This document shows positions 37,455 through 46,227 of a DNA stretch of 64,000 nt, piece after piece. Source of the DNA: an uncultured Lachnospiraceae bacterium (GTDB lineage Bacteria > Bacillota > Clostridia > Lachnospirales > Lachnospiraceae); contig ONAD01000017.1 in the NCBI GenBank assembly GCA_900315735.1, forward strand, positions 59,796-123,795. The letters are read 5' to 3'. Position numbers and translations under genes: made by a program. The notes under the pieces are model-generated. The model searched no databases. It was not told the origin of the DNA and worked only from the letters and a program-made list of their open reading frames with translations. Position 1 is the first letter of the stretch. Each line of letters starts with the position of its first letter.

Positions 37455-37463
37455 TGGTATACT
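37455..37463 (+). promoter_or_regulatory. Extended -10 promoter of pcrA
   Basis: TG-G-TATACT about 36 bp before the ATG. The rest of 37230-37454 shows no other feature. Confidence 0.45.
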
Positions 37464-37498
37464 GAGCAAAGTGGTATTGAGGAGAGTAAAGGAGCATT

Positions 37499-39727
37499 AT
37501 GAGTATATACGATTCATTAAATGAAGAACAGAAAAAAGGTGTATTTACAACGGAAGGACCTGTACTGCTGCTGGCGGGCGCAGGCAGTGGAAAGACCCGT
37601 GTGCTGACCCACCGTGCGGTATATCTGATAGAAGAACTGGGAGTCAATCCTTATCATATTCTGGCAATCACATTTACCAACAAGGCAGCAGGTGAGATGA
37701 GGGAGCGTATTGATGACATGGTCGGATATGGCTCGGAAAATATCTGGGTATCCACCTTTCATTCTACCTGTGTGAGAATTCTGCGTCGGTTTATCGACCA
37801 TATCGGATTTGGACCCAACTTTACTATATATGATACAGAAGACCAGAAGACCATTATGAAGGATATCTGCAAGCGTCTGGAAATTGACACGAAGATGTAT
37901 AAGGAAAAAAGCTTTCTTGCAGCCATTTCTTCTGCAAAGGACGAGCTGATCAGTCCGGAAGCCTATGCCCTCCGGGCGCAGGGAGATTTCCGGAAAATGA
38001 AGGAAGCAGCCGTTTACCGGGAATACCAGCAGGTATTACGGAAAAATAATGCACTGGATTTTGATGATTTGATTGTAAAGACCGTAGAGCTTTTCCAGTC
38101 GGATATGGAAGTGCTGGATTATTATCAGGAGCGGTTCCGTTATATTATGGTGGACGAGTATCAGGATACCAATACGGCACAGTTCCAGCTGATTAAACTG
38201 CTGGCAGGCAAATATAAGAATCTCTGCGTGGTAGGTGATGATGACCAGTCCATTTACAAATTCCGTGGAGCAAACATTTATAATATATTGAATTTTGAAA
38301 AAGAATTTCCAAATGCAGTCACCATCAAGCTGGAGCAGAATTACCGTTCCACCCAGAATATTTTAAATGCAGCCAATGGGGTCATTGCAAATAATGTGGG
38401 ACGAAAGGCAAAACGCCTCTGGACTGAGAATGAGGAAGGCGAAAAAATTGCATTTCATCAGTTTGAGACAGGATTTGATGAAGCAGATTATGTAGCAAAG
38501 GATATCCGGAGCAAAGTGCGGGAAGGCATGTATCATTATGGAGACTGTGCCGTGTTATACCGTACCAATGCCCAGTCCCGGCTTTTCGAGGAACGTTTTA
38601 TCACAGCCAGCATACCATATAAGATTGTGGGCGGCGTAAACTTTTATTCCAGAAGAGAAATCAAGGATTTACTGGCTTATCTTAAGACCATTGACAATGC
38701 CATGGATGATCTGGCGGTACGCCGTATTATCAATGTGCCAAAGCGTGGAATCGGAGCAACAACATTAAGCCGTGTGCAGGACTATGCAGATGAAAACAGT
38801 CTTACCTTTTATAATGCCTTAAAAATGGCAGAAGAGATTGGCACAATCGGACGGGCATCTGCAAAAATCAGACCGTTTGTAATGCTGATACAGAGTATGC
38901 GGAGCAAGTTGCCGTATATCAGTGTATCGGAGCTTCTGCAGGAAATTATTGAAGAAACCGGTTATGTCCGTGAGCTGGAAGCAGAAAATACAGAGGAAGC
39001 GCAGCAGCGTATTGAAAATATTGACGAGTTGATTTCAAAAGCCGTTACTTATGAGGAAAGCGAAGAAGAGCCGACCTTAAGCGGATTCTTAGAGGAGGTT
39101 GCTCTGGTTGCAGATATTGACAGTGTGGATGAGACACAGGACTATGTCGTGCTGATGACGTTACATAGTGCAAAAGGTCTTGAATTTCCACAGGTTTATC
39201 TGGCAGGAATGGAAGACGGACTGTTTCCGGGATTCGGTGCAATCTGTGCAGAAAATCCAACAGCGGAAATCGAAGAAGAACGCCGTCTTGCCTATGTGGG
39301 AATCACAAGAGCCAAGGAGCGGTTGTCCATATCCTGCGCAAGAATGCGTATGATACGAGGAGAAACACAGTATAATAAGGTGTCCCGTTTCGTAAAAGAG
39401 ATTCCGCGGGAACTTTTAGCGGGAACCATCCAGAAGGAAAAAATGCCGGATATTCCGAAACCGAGTATGATGGCGAAGAATGCATTTTCGGCAAAGCCGA
39501 TGGCACTGCGCAGAACCGGCGTACCGGAAGCAAGAAATTTTGGTAATTCTGCAATGAAAAAGCAGTTGGATTATGCTGTGGGCGATACCGTTTCCCATCT
39601 GAAATTCGGCACCGGAGTTGTAAAACAGATTATTGACGGCGGCAGGGATTATGAGGTTACCGTTGATTTTTCCGGTGTAGGTGTGAAGAAGATGTTTGCA
39701 TCCTTTGCCAAATTAAAAAAGTTATAA
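37499..39727 (+). CDS. pcrA: ATP-dependent DNA helicase PcrA/UvrD
   Basis: A 742-residue superfamily 1A 3'-5' helicase for repair and removal of recombinase or replication blocks. Motif Q (LNEEQKKGV), Walker A (LAGAGSGKTRVL, near 25), VDEYQDTN (motif II), GDDDQSIYKFRGA (motif III), and VVLMTLHSAKGLEFP (motif V) and AYVGITRAKERL (motif VI) are all in order. The C-terminal YAVGDTVSHLKFGTGVV is the PcrA-type Tudor-like domain that contacts RNA polymerase. Confidence 0.96.
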   Translation: MSIYDSLNEEQKKGVFTTEGPVLLLAGAGSGKTRVLTHRAVYLIEELGVNPYHILAITFTNKAAGEMRERIDDMVGYGSENIWVSTFHSTCVRILRRFIDHIGFGPNFTIYDTEDQKTIMKDICKRLEIDTKMYKEKSFLAAISSAKDELISPEAYALRAQGDFRKMKEAAVYREYQQVLRKNNALDFDDLIVKTVELFQSDMEVLDYYQERFRYIMVDEYQDTNTAQFQLIKLLAGKYKNLCVVGDDDQSIYKFRGANIYNILNFEKEFPNAVTIKLEQNYRSTQNILNAANGVIANNVGRKAKRLWTENEEGEKIAFHQFETGFDEADYVAKDIRSKVREGMYHYGDCAVLYRTNAQSRLFEERFITASIPYKIVGGVNFYSRREIKDLLAYLKTIDNAMDDLAVRRIINVPKRGIGATTLSRVQDYADENSLTFYNALKMAEEIGTIGRASAKIRPFVMLIQSMRSKLPYISVSELLQEIIEETGYVRELEAENTEEAQQRIENIDELISKAVTYEESEEEPTLSGFLEEVALVADIDSVDETQDYVVLMTLHSAKGLEFPQVYLAGMEDGLFPGFGAICAENPTAEIEEERRLAYVGITRAKERLSISCARMRMIRGETQYNKVSRFVKEIPRELLAGTIQKEKMPDIPKPSMMAKNAFSAKPMALRRTGVPEARNFGNSAMKKQLDYAVGDTVSHLKFGTGVVKQIIDGGRDYEVTVDFSGVGVKKMFASFAKLKKL

Positions 39728-39773
39728 AAATTTTATGAATTTGTAATTTTTTCTAGTAGATTGGGGAAACATA

Positions 39774-39782
39774 TGCTATAAT
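39774..39782 (+). promoter_or_regulatory. Extended -10 promoter of the small acidic-tail membrane protein
   Basis: TG-C-TATAAT, about 70 bp before the likely start at 39855. Confidence 0.45.
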
Positions 39783-39854
39783 GAATTAATAAAAAGAGTT
39801 CGAGGTAGCAGGAAAATGAAAAACTGTTGTTGGCATAAAAAGGAGTGGTCAGAA

Positions 39855-40133
39855 ATGGAAAAAATGGAAGAATTAAAGAATTTATTAACCGCAAATGTGA
39901 ACAAAGTAACAGAATTATTGCATAAAAAGGAGAAAGAGGAAATAATGGAAGAGAAGAAAAAATCAAAAGCTGGTTTAATTTTTGCAATCATTGGTATTGT
40001 TGTAGTAGTTGCTGCAGCTGCTTATGGATTATATCGTTTCTTTGCACCAGATTATCTGGAGGATTTTGAAGACGATTTCGATGATGATTTTGAAGATGAT
40101 TTCTTTGACGAGGATGACGAGGAAGAGAAATAA
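39855..40133 (+). CDS. Small single-pass membrane protein with acidic tail
   Basis: About 92 residues: a charged N-terminal helix (MEKMEELKNLLTANVNKV), Lys-rich stretch, one membrane segment (LIFAIIGIVVVVAAAAYG) and a tail with about 25 Asp/Glu in 33 residues. No function is known. I chose ATG 39855 since AGGAG lies 9 bases upstream; ATG 39816 has none. A terminator follows at 40171. Confidence 0.75.
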   Translation: MEKMEELKNLLTANVNKVTELLHKKEKEEIMEEKKKSKAGLIFAIIGIVVVVAAAAYGLYRFFAPDYLEDFEDDFDDDFEDDFFDEDDEEEK

Positions 40134-40170
40134 TCATTATCATTTGCATAATTTAACAGGTGAAGATGTA

Positions 40171-40201
40171 AAGGGCTGTGTGATATCATGCAGCCCTTTT
40201 A
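40171..40201 (+). terminator. Terminator after the small membrane protein gene
   Basis: AAGGGCTGTGTGAT pairs with ATCATGCAGCCCTT through two wobbles; T-run follows. Confidence 0.8.
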
Positions 40202-40268
40202 CTGAGTGTACCGGAAACACTGTGGATGACATGTGTTTCTGGAAAAGAATTGTTCGTGTGAGGTAAGT

Positions 40269-41687
40269 ATGAAAAAAGGTCAGGTATTACAGGGAACTGT
40301 TGCATATGTGGATTTCCCGAATAAGGGAGTTGTAAAAGTAGAAGAAGGAAAGCAGGTAATCGTAAAAAACGTATTACCGGGACAGGAGATTTCCTTTTCT
40401 GTAAATAAGGTAAGAAAGGGAAAAGGCGAAGGCCGCTTACTGGAAGTTTTGAAGAAAGCACCAAATGAGCTGCCGGAAGCACCATGCCCGCATTTTGGAA
40501 TCTGTGGAGGCTGTACTTATCAGAATTTATCCTATGAAGATCAGCTTGCATTAAAAGGACAGCAGGTGAAGAAACTGATGGATGCGGTAGTAGCCCCGGA
40601 AACCTACAGCTTTGAGGGTGTAAAAGCAAGCCCGAATGAATTCGGATTCCGTAATAAGATGGAATTTACTTTTGGGGACGAATATAAGGATGGCCCCCTT
40701 GCTCTTGGCATGCATAAGCGTGGCAGCTTTTATGATATTGTTTCGGTAACGGACTGTAAAATTATAGATGAGGATTATCGGAAGATATTAAGCTGTGTGC
40801 AGCAGTATTTTGCAGAAAAAAAGACTCCTTATCATCATAGAATGCGTCACACCGGATATCTGCGTCATTTACTGGTGCGTAAAGCCGTAAAGACCGGAGA
40901 GATTCTGATTGACCTCGTAACGGCAGGCACAGAGCATATACTGGATGGTCTGACAGAAGCAGTATATTCAGAAAAAGAATTGTTGGCTGGAATGAAAGAT
41001 GCATTATGTAAACTTGATTTAGACGGCAGCATTGCAGGAATTCTTCATACGAAAAATGACAGTGTAGCAGATGTAGTAAAGGATGAAGGAACAGAGATTT
41101 TATATGGAAAAGATTATTTCTACGAAGAACTTTTAGGACTTCGTTTTAGAATCACACCATTTTCCTTCTTCCAGACCAACTCTCTTGGAGCAGAGGTGCT
41201 TTACCAGACTGCAAGGGACTATATCGGAGATACGCTGACCGAGAAGGCAGACAAGGTGGTATTCGATTTATACAGCGGAACCGGAACCATTGCACAGATG
41301 CTGGCACCTGCCGCCAAAAAGGTAGTGGGTGTGGAAATCGTAGAAGAGGCAGTGGAAGCCGCAAAGGAAAATGCGGCATTAAATGGTCTTAAAAACTGCG
41401 AATTTTTAGCCGGTGATGTCTTAAAAGTATTGGACGATATTGCTGAAAAACCGGATTTTATTGTATTAGATCCTCCACGGGATGGCATCCATCCAAAGGC
41501 ATTGGAGAAGATTATCCGCTATGGCGTAGACCGCATGATTTATATTTCCTGCAAACCAACCAGTCTTGCAAGAGACTTAGAGGTTTTAACCGCCAGAGGA
41601 TATCAGGTGGAGCGGATGTGCTGCGTGGACATGTTCCCATGGTCCGGAAATATTGAGACCGTGTGCATGTTGTCAAAGAAGGATTGA
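40269..41687 (+). CDS. rlmD: 23S rRNA (uracil-C5)-methyltransferase, RumA/RlmD type
   Basis: A 472-residue enzyme. N-terminal TRAM domain (1-60), a 4Fe-4S-type cluster site (CPHFGICGGCTYQ), and a SAM domain (VFDLYSGTGTIAQMLAP). The catalytic Cys lies in YISCKPTSLARDL. Whether it is the RlmD or RlmCD type is not clear from sequence. The start at 40269 follows GAGGTAAG; the in-frame ATG 36 bases earlier is outside the TRAM fold. Confidence 0.92.
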   Translation: MKKGQVLQGTVAYVDFPNKGVVKVEEGKQVIVKNVLPGQEISFSVNKVRKGKGEGRLLEVLKKAPNELPEAPCPHFGICGGCTYQNLSYEDQLALKGQQVKKLMDAVVAPETYSFEGVKASPNEFGFRNKMEFTFGDEYKDGPLALGMHKRGSFYDIVSVTDCKIIDEDYRKILSCVQQYFAEKKTPYHHRMRHTGYLRHLLVRKAVKTGEILIDLVTAGTEHILDGLTEAVYSEKELLAGMKDALCKLDLDGSIAGILHTKNDSVADVVKDEGTEILYGKDYFYEELLGLRFRITPFSFFQTNSLGAEVLYQTARDYIGDTLTEKADKVVFDLYSGTGTIAQMLAPAAKKVVGVEIVEEAVEAAKENAALNGLKNCEFLAGDVLKVLDDIAEKPDFIVLDPPRDGIHPKALEKIIRYGVDRMIYISCKPTSLARDLEVLTARGYQVERMCCVDMFPWSGNIETVCMLSKKD

Positions 41688-41905
41688 TTTTCAAACATCC
41701 GTAAGGAACTATGGGGTTAGTGGTAGTTCACATAGGCAGATAAATAGTTAGTCCATCTAAAAGTGGAAAAATATGATTTCGTGTCAATTAATGGTGATTT
41801 AATTGAAATATTCGTGCTTTATAATGTAAAAATAACAACAAAATCCGTTGATTTATACATGAATATACGATATACTTTATTTAGTACCTTTAAGGAGGGC
41901 TGATT

Positions 41906-43201
41906 ATGTATAGAAAAATTATGGACTTTTTAGAAACATGGAAAGAAAATGAACACCGTAAACCGCTTATTCTGCAGGGCGCAAGACAGGTTGGAAAGAC
42001 TTATTCCATACTGGAGTTTGGGCGTACTCATTATGAAAATGTGGTATATTTTAATTTTGAAACAAATCCAAAACTGAATGAAACATTTGAGGAAGATATA
42101 AGTCCTGATTATCTGATACCGATTTTATCGCATATTGCAGGTCAGACGATTGTAAAAGAAAAGACGCTGATAGTGTTTGATGAAGTACAGCTTTGTGAAA
42201 GAGCTCTGACTTCTTTAAAATACTTTTGTGAAGATGCGCCGGATTATCATATCATTGTTGCAGGTAGTTTACTGGGAGTTGCGGTCAATAGAGCCAAATT
42301 CTCTTTTCCTGTGGGAAAAGTCGATATGAAAACACTTTATCCTATGGATATGGAAGAATTTTTATTGGCTCTTGGCGAAGATGATTTGGTGGAGCGGATA
42401 AAAAAGTGTTTTAATACGGATACACCTTTGCCATCTGCCTTACACGATGCTGCTATGAAACGCTACCGTCAATATCTTGTTGTAGGTGGAATGCCGGAAT
42501 GTGTGATGCAATTTGCGGAGACGAAGGATTATATTCTTGTCCGCCACACGCAGGATACAATACTGGCAAGTTATCTTAATGATATGAGCAAGTATAATAA
42601 CCTAAATGAAATCAAGAAAACCAGACTTGCCTATGACAATATAACTGTTCAACTTTCGAAAAAGAATACCCGTTTTCAGTATAAGCTGATTAAGAAAGGT
42701 GGCCGGGCTTCTGAATTTGAAAATGCGATTGAATGGCTTTGCTTATCAGGTATTGTGGCGCAGGTTTACAAGGTGGAGCAGATCAGAAAGCCTTTGGAAA
42801 ACTATCGTGATATTGATGCGTTCAAGATTTATGTATCAGATTTGGGACTTCTTTGCGCTAAGAAAGATTTAGCTGCCAATGATATTCTTTATATGGTTGA
42901 AGAAATCGATGATTTTAAAGGGGGTATGACAGAAAACTATGTCAACGTTCAACTTTCCATTAGTGGTTATAATACTTACTATTGGCAGTCTGAGCGCGGA
43001 GCAGAAATTGACTTTGTTATTCAGCGTGATGGACAGCTTATTCCAATTGAGGTCAAATCGGCTGATAACACCAAAGCTAAGAGCTTAAAAGTTTATATGG
43101 ATACCTATAAACCTGCTTATGCAATAAAGATATCTGCTAAAAACTTTGGCTTTGAAGATAACAAAAAGATTGTTCCACTCTATGCAGCATTTTGTATTTA
43201 A
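41906..43201 (+). CDS. AAA ATPase with DUF4143 C-terminal domain
   Basis: A 431-residue protein. Walker A is GARQVGKTYSIL (25-36) and Walker B is VFDEVQLCERAL. The C-terminal DUF4143 part has ERGAEIDFVIQRDGQLIPIEVKSA, a nuclease-like (PD-(D/E)XK) arrangement. These proteins are frequent, often in variable gene content, and their role is not settled. AAGGAGGG precedes the ATG. The 218-bp gap before it shows no other gene. Terminator at 43210. Confidence 0.9.
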   Translation: MYRKIMDFLETWKENEHRKPLILQGARQVGKTYSILEFGRTHYENVVYFNFETNPKLNETFEEDISPDYLIPILSHIAGQTIVKEKTLIVFDEVQLCERALTSLKYFCEDAPDYHIIVAGSLLGVAVNRAKFSFPVGKVDMKTLYPMDMEEFLLALGEDDLVERIKKCFNTDTPLPSALHDAAMKRYRQYLVVGGMPECVMQFAETKDYILVRHTQDTILASYLNDMSKYNNLNEIKKTRLAYDNITVQLSKKNTRFQYKLIKKGGRASEFENAIEWLCLSGIVAQVYKVEQIRKPLENYRDIDAFKIYVSDLGLLCAKKDLAANDILYMVEEIDDFKGGMTENYVNVQLSISGYNTYYWQSERGAEIDFVIQRDGQLIPIEVKSADNTKAKSLKVYMDTYKPAYAIKISAKNFGFEDNKKIVPLYAAFCI

Positions 43202-43209
43202 AAATATAG

Positions 43210-43246
43210 CAGACGTATCCTTCCCCAGGCCTTACGTCTGTTTTTT
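43210..43246 (+). terminator. Terminator after the DUF4143 gene
   Basis: CAGACGTA pairs with TACGTCTG, followed by TTTTTT. Confidence 0.85.
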
Positions 43247-43305
43247 CTTGCCCAAATGTATTATAATAGAAAAGAAATTTTAAGAAAAACGGAGGAGTTA
43301 GGAAA

Positions 43306-44601
43306 ATGAAATCGAAATCCGGAAACAAGAAATTATGGATTGCAGTTATTATTTTTGTATTGATGATTGCCGGAGCAATTGGCAATCATTCTGATAATAA
43401 GGACGGAAAGCCTGACAGTGAAAGTTCCGTTGCCACGGAATCGCAAGCTGCCACAGAAACTGAGACCAATATCAATACAGAGTCTGCCGGTGATACGGAG
43501 GATTTTGTTACCGAGGGAGTCATCAGTAATACCTATAAGACAGATAGCAGTTCCGCCGGACAGATGCAGGTGCATTTCATAGATGTAGGGCAGGGCGATG
43601 CTACCTTGATAGCTTGTGATGGTCATTATATGCTGATAGATGCCGGCAATAATGACAAAGGAACAACGGTACAGTCCTATCTTATGAGCCAGGGTGTAGA
43701 GAAACTGGATTATGTCATAGGAACGCACCCGGATGCAGACCATATTGGCGGACTGGATGTAGTAATTTATAAATTTGACTGCGATACAATTATCATGCCG
43801 GATGTGGCAAATGACACCAGAACCTATGATGATGTGGTGCAGGCAATGAAGTCCAAGGGCTATCAGACCACTTATCCGGTGGTAGGAGAGACCTATACCC
43901 TTGGAGGAGCAACCTTTACCATTGTGGCGCCAAATGCAGACTATGGAAATGACATGAATGAATGGTCGGTGGGTGTGCTGGTGCAGAATGGCAACAACCG
44001 CTTCCTCTTTACCGGAGATGCAGAAGAAAAAGCGGAAGAGGACATTTTAAATAATGGAATTGATATTTCGGCAGATGTCTATGCGGCAGCGCATCATGGA
44101 AGCAAGACAGCCACAAGTCAGGCATTTTTAGATAAGGTATCACCGACTTATGTGGTAATCAGTGCCGGTGAAGGCAATAAATACGGACATCCTCATGCAG
44201 AGGTGCTGAACCGTCTGCGGGCAGCCGGCATATCCGTGTTCCGTACCGATGAACAGGGTACGATTGTGGCAACGTCAGATGGAAATGATATCACCTGGAA
44301 CTGCTCCCCATCAGAAAGCTGGAAAGCAGGAGAACCGACCGGAAGTAGTGATAGTACAGCAAATAATTCCACAGCAGACAGCACTACATCATCAGGCAGC
44401 AGTGATGCAGGTATAGCTGCAGATACATCCGGCAGTTCAAATAGTGACAGCAGTTCCGTTATGGTACATATTACAGACACCGGTTCAAAATATCATTCGG
44501 CAGGCTGCTCGTATTTGAAAAAGAGTGATCATGAGGTGACTTTATCAGAGGCAAAGAGTATGGGCTTAACGCCATGCTCGAGATGTAATCCGCCACAGTA
44601 A
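43306..44601 (+). CDS. Membrane-anchored ComEC/Rec2-like metallo-beta-lactamase-fold protein with Ada-like zinc end
   Basis: A 431-residue protein. One N-terminal membrane anchor (KLWIAVIIFVLMIAGAIG), a Ser/Thr-rich spacer, then a metallo-beta-lactamase fold (VHFIDVGQGDATLI, GTHPDADHIGGL, FTGDAEEKAE and AAHHGSKTA) like the soluble domain of ComEC. A second Ser-rich linker leads to a short module (YHSAGCSYLKKSD and TPCSRCNPP) like the Ada zinc site. It probably acts outside the membrane on nucleic acid or phosphate esters. AGGAG precedes the ATG. Confidence 0.88.
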   Translation: MKSKSGNKKLWIAVIIFVLMIAGAIGNHSDNKDGKPDSESSVATESQAATETETNINTESAGDTEDFVTEGVISNTYKTDSSSAGQMQVHFIDVGQGDATLIACDGHYMLIDAGNNDKGTTVQSYLMSQGVEKLDYVIGTHPDADHIGGLDVVIYKFDCDTIIMPDVANDTRTYDDVVQAMKSKGYQTTYPVVGETYTLGGATFTIVAPNADYGNDMNEWSVGVLVQNGNNRFLFTGDAEEKAEEDILNNGIDISADVYAAAHHGSKTATSQAFLDKVSPTYVVISAGEGNKYGHPHAEVLNRLRAAGISVFRTDEQGTIVATSDGNDITWNCSPSESWKAGEPTGSSDSTANNSTADSTTSSGSSDAGIAADTSGSSNSDSSSVMVHITDTGSKYHSAGCSYLKKSDHEVTLSEAKSMGLTPCSRCNPPQ

Positions 44602-44666
44602 TTGTAATCAAATTACAAATGATTACAGAAAAATATGTAAATAAATCATAAATACATTCGTAAATT

Positions 44667-44693
44667 CACTTGCTATAATGTCCGTAACAGTTA
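44667..44693 (+). promoter_or_regulatory. Promoter and operator-like site of the transporter operon
   Basis: Extended -10 TG-C-TATAAT (44671-44679) lies inside CACTTGCT-N11-AACAGTTA. The same arrangement, with perfect arms, precedes the amidase operon at 53715. PucR is the natural candidate binder (inference). Confidence 0.5.
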
Positions 44694-44714
44694 AATAAGA
44701 CAAAGAGCAGATGC

Positions 44715-44752
44715 GACGGTGCATATATTTTTATATATGCGCCGTCTTTTTT
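44715..44752 (+). terminator. Terminator in the leader of the transporter operon
   Basis: GACGGTGCATATA pairs with TATATGCGCCGTC, followed by TTTTTT. It lies about 35 bp after the promoter and 137 bp before the first gene, so it may attenuate the operon. Confidence 0.8.
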
Positions 44753-44826
44753 ACTTTACAGGAAATTGCTTTCCTGCAAAGTAAAAAACGCTCCGCAAGG
44801 ATGCACACTGCGGCGTGTAAGGTGCA
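44751..44826. repeat. Short dispersed palindromic element, copy C
   Basis: ACTTTACAGGAAA-ttgc-TTTCCTGCAAAGT then AACGCTCCGCAAGGATGC, as in copy A, directly after the T-run. Confidence 0.85.
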
Positions 44827-44888
44827 TTTCTCATAGTTTAAATGAGTAGTTGTAGCTGCTTTCGTCATTAAGAACAGGAGGATAAAAG

Positions 44889-46133
44889 ATGAAAAAATGG
44901 ATGAGTATTTTTGTGACAGTAGTAATGCTGTGCGGTCTGTTAGCAGGATGTGGTTCTTCTGATGGGAAGAAATCCGATACCGCAGCAGGAACGGAAGGAA
45001 ATACAGCGGAGGCTGTAGCAGATTCTGATATAAAGGTAGGATTTATCTTTATCGGAGATGAAAATGATGGTTATACTTATGCATTCTATAAAGGAGTGCA
45101 GGAAATGCAGAAAGAATATGGTCTTACAGATGACCAGATCAGCATTAAATGGAATGTCGGTGAAAATGAGGACTGTTACGAAGCTGCATGTGACTTAGCA
45201 GATGAAGGCTGTAATATTATTTTTGCCAACAGCTTTGGACATGAGGACTATATGATGCAGGCAGCCGAGCAGTATCCGGACGTAGAATTCTGCCATGCAA
45301 CAGGAAATCAGGCAGCAGAGAGCGGACTTGATAATATGCATAACTATTATGTAGCAGTGGAAGAGTCAAGATATGTATCCGGTGTGGTTGCAGGATATAA
45401 ATTAAATGAAATGATTGCAGATGGAACCATTACAGAAGATGAAGCAGTTATCGGATATGTCGGAGCATATGCATATGCACAGGTAATTTCCGGATATGAT
45501 GCATTTTATCTTGGCGTAAAATCTGTTTGTCCTTCCGCAACCATGAAAGTAAAATACACAGGCTCCTGGGGCGACCAGTCAGCAGAATATGACGTTGCAA
45601 AGGCATTAATCGAAGAAGAAAATTGTGTGATTATCAGCCAACATTCCAATACAACAGGTCCTGCATCTGCTTGTGAGGAATTAGGCGCATATGTAGTTGG
45701 TTACAACATTTCCATGACAGATACAGCTCCAAATGCAGCATTAACTTCAGCATCTTTGGACTGGGGCCCATATATGAGCTATGCAGTAGGATGTGTATTA
45801 AATGGAGAATCCATTGACGCAGACTGGTGTAAAGGATATCCGGACGGAGCATGCATGATTACAGATATCAATAAAAATGCATTTTCAGAGGAAACTTACA
45901 GTGAACTTACCACCAAGGTGGATGAAGTAGAAAAAGAACTTACTGATGATACCATGGAAGTATTTGATATCAGCACATTTACAGTAGACGGAAAACAGTT
46001 AGATGAAAGCTATGAAGATTCCAAAGGAAATAAACCAATCTGGGATGGAGCATATCATGAATCCTATTTCTTCTCAGCACCGGACGTAACATTTATCGTA
46101 GATGGTATTACAGAATTAAACCAGGTGGTTTAG
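44889..46133 (+). CDS. BMP-family ABC substrate-binding lipoprotein
   Basis: A 414-residue protein with a signal peptide and lipobox (LLAGC, C21). The fold is the basic-membrane-protein family: KVGFIFIGDENDGYTYAF, ANSFGHEDYMMQAAEQYP and IGYVGAYAYAQVISGYDAF. Relatives bind nucleosides, purines or other heterocycles. AGGAGG precedes the ATG. It opens a four-gene transporter operon and is followed by a partial terminator (46160-46207), a common way to make more binding protein than pump. Context suggests a cyclic ureide or nucleobase as ligand. Confidence 0.92.
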   Translation: MKKWMSIFVTVVMLCGLLAGCGSSDGKKSDTAAGTEGNTAEAVADSDIKVGFIFIGDENDGYTYAFYKGVQEMQKEYGLTDDQISIKWNVGENEDCYEAACDLADEGCNIIFANSFGHEDYMMQAAEQYPDVEFCHATGNQAAESGLDNMHNYYVAVEESRYVSGVVAGYKLNEMIADGTITEDEAVIGYVGAYAYAQVISGYDAFYLGVKSVCPSATMKVKYTGSWGDQSAEYDVAKALIEEENCVIISQHSNTTGPASACEELGAYVVGYNISMTDTAPNAALTSASLDWGPYMSYAVGCVLNGESIDADWCKGYPDGACMITDINKNAFSEETYSELTTKVDEVEKELTDDTMEVFDISTFTVDGKQLDESYEDSKGNKPIWDGAYHESYFFSAPDVTFIVDGITELNQVV

Positions 46134-46159
46134 GTTGAAAAAGAAGATGATATAAAGGA

Positions 46160-46207
46160 AAAGGGGATTGCTGCAAAATGGGGAAAACTTCCCTGTTTTG
46201 CAGCCCT
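46160..46207 (+). terminator. Partial terminator between binding protein and ATPase genes
   Basis: GGGATTGCTGCAAAATGGGG pairs with TTCCC and TTTTGCAGCCC across an AAAAC loop, with only CTTTCT after it. Confidence 0.7.
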
Positions 46208-46227
46208 TTCTATAAGGAGGTAGGCGC

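Noticed and set aside
44680-44750. PreQ1 or similar small riboswitch before the transporter
   Set aside because: Only about 35 nt precede the terminator and none of the conserved aptamer bases are present.
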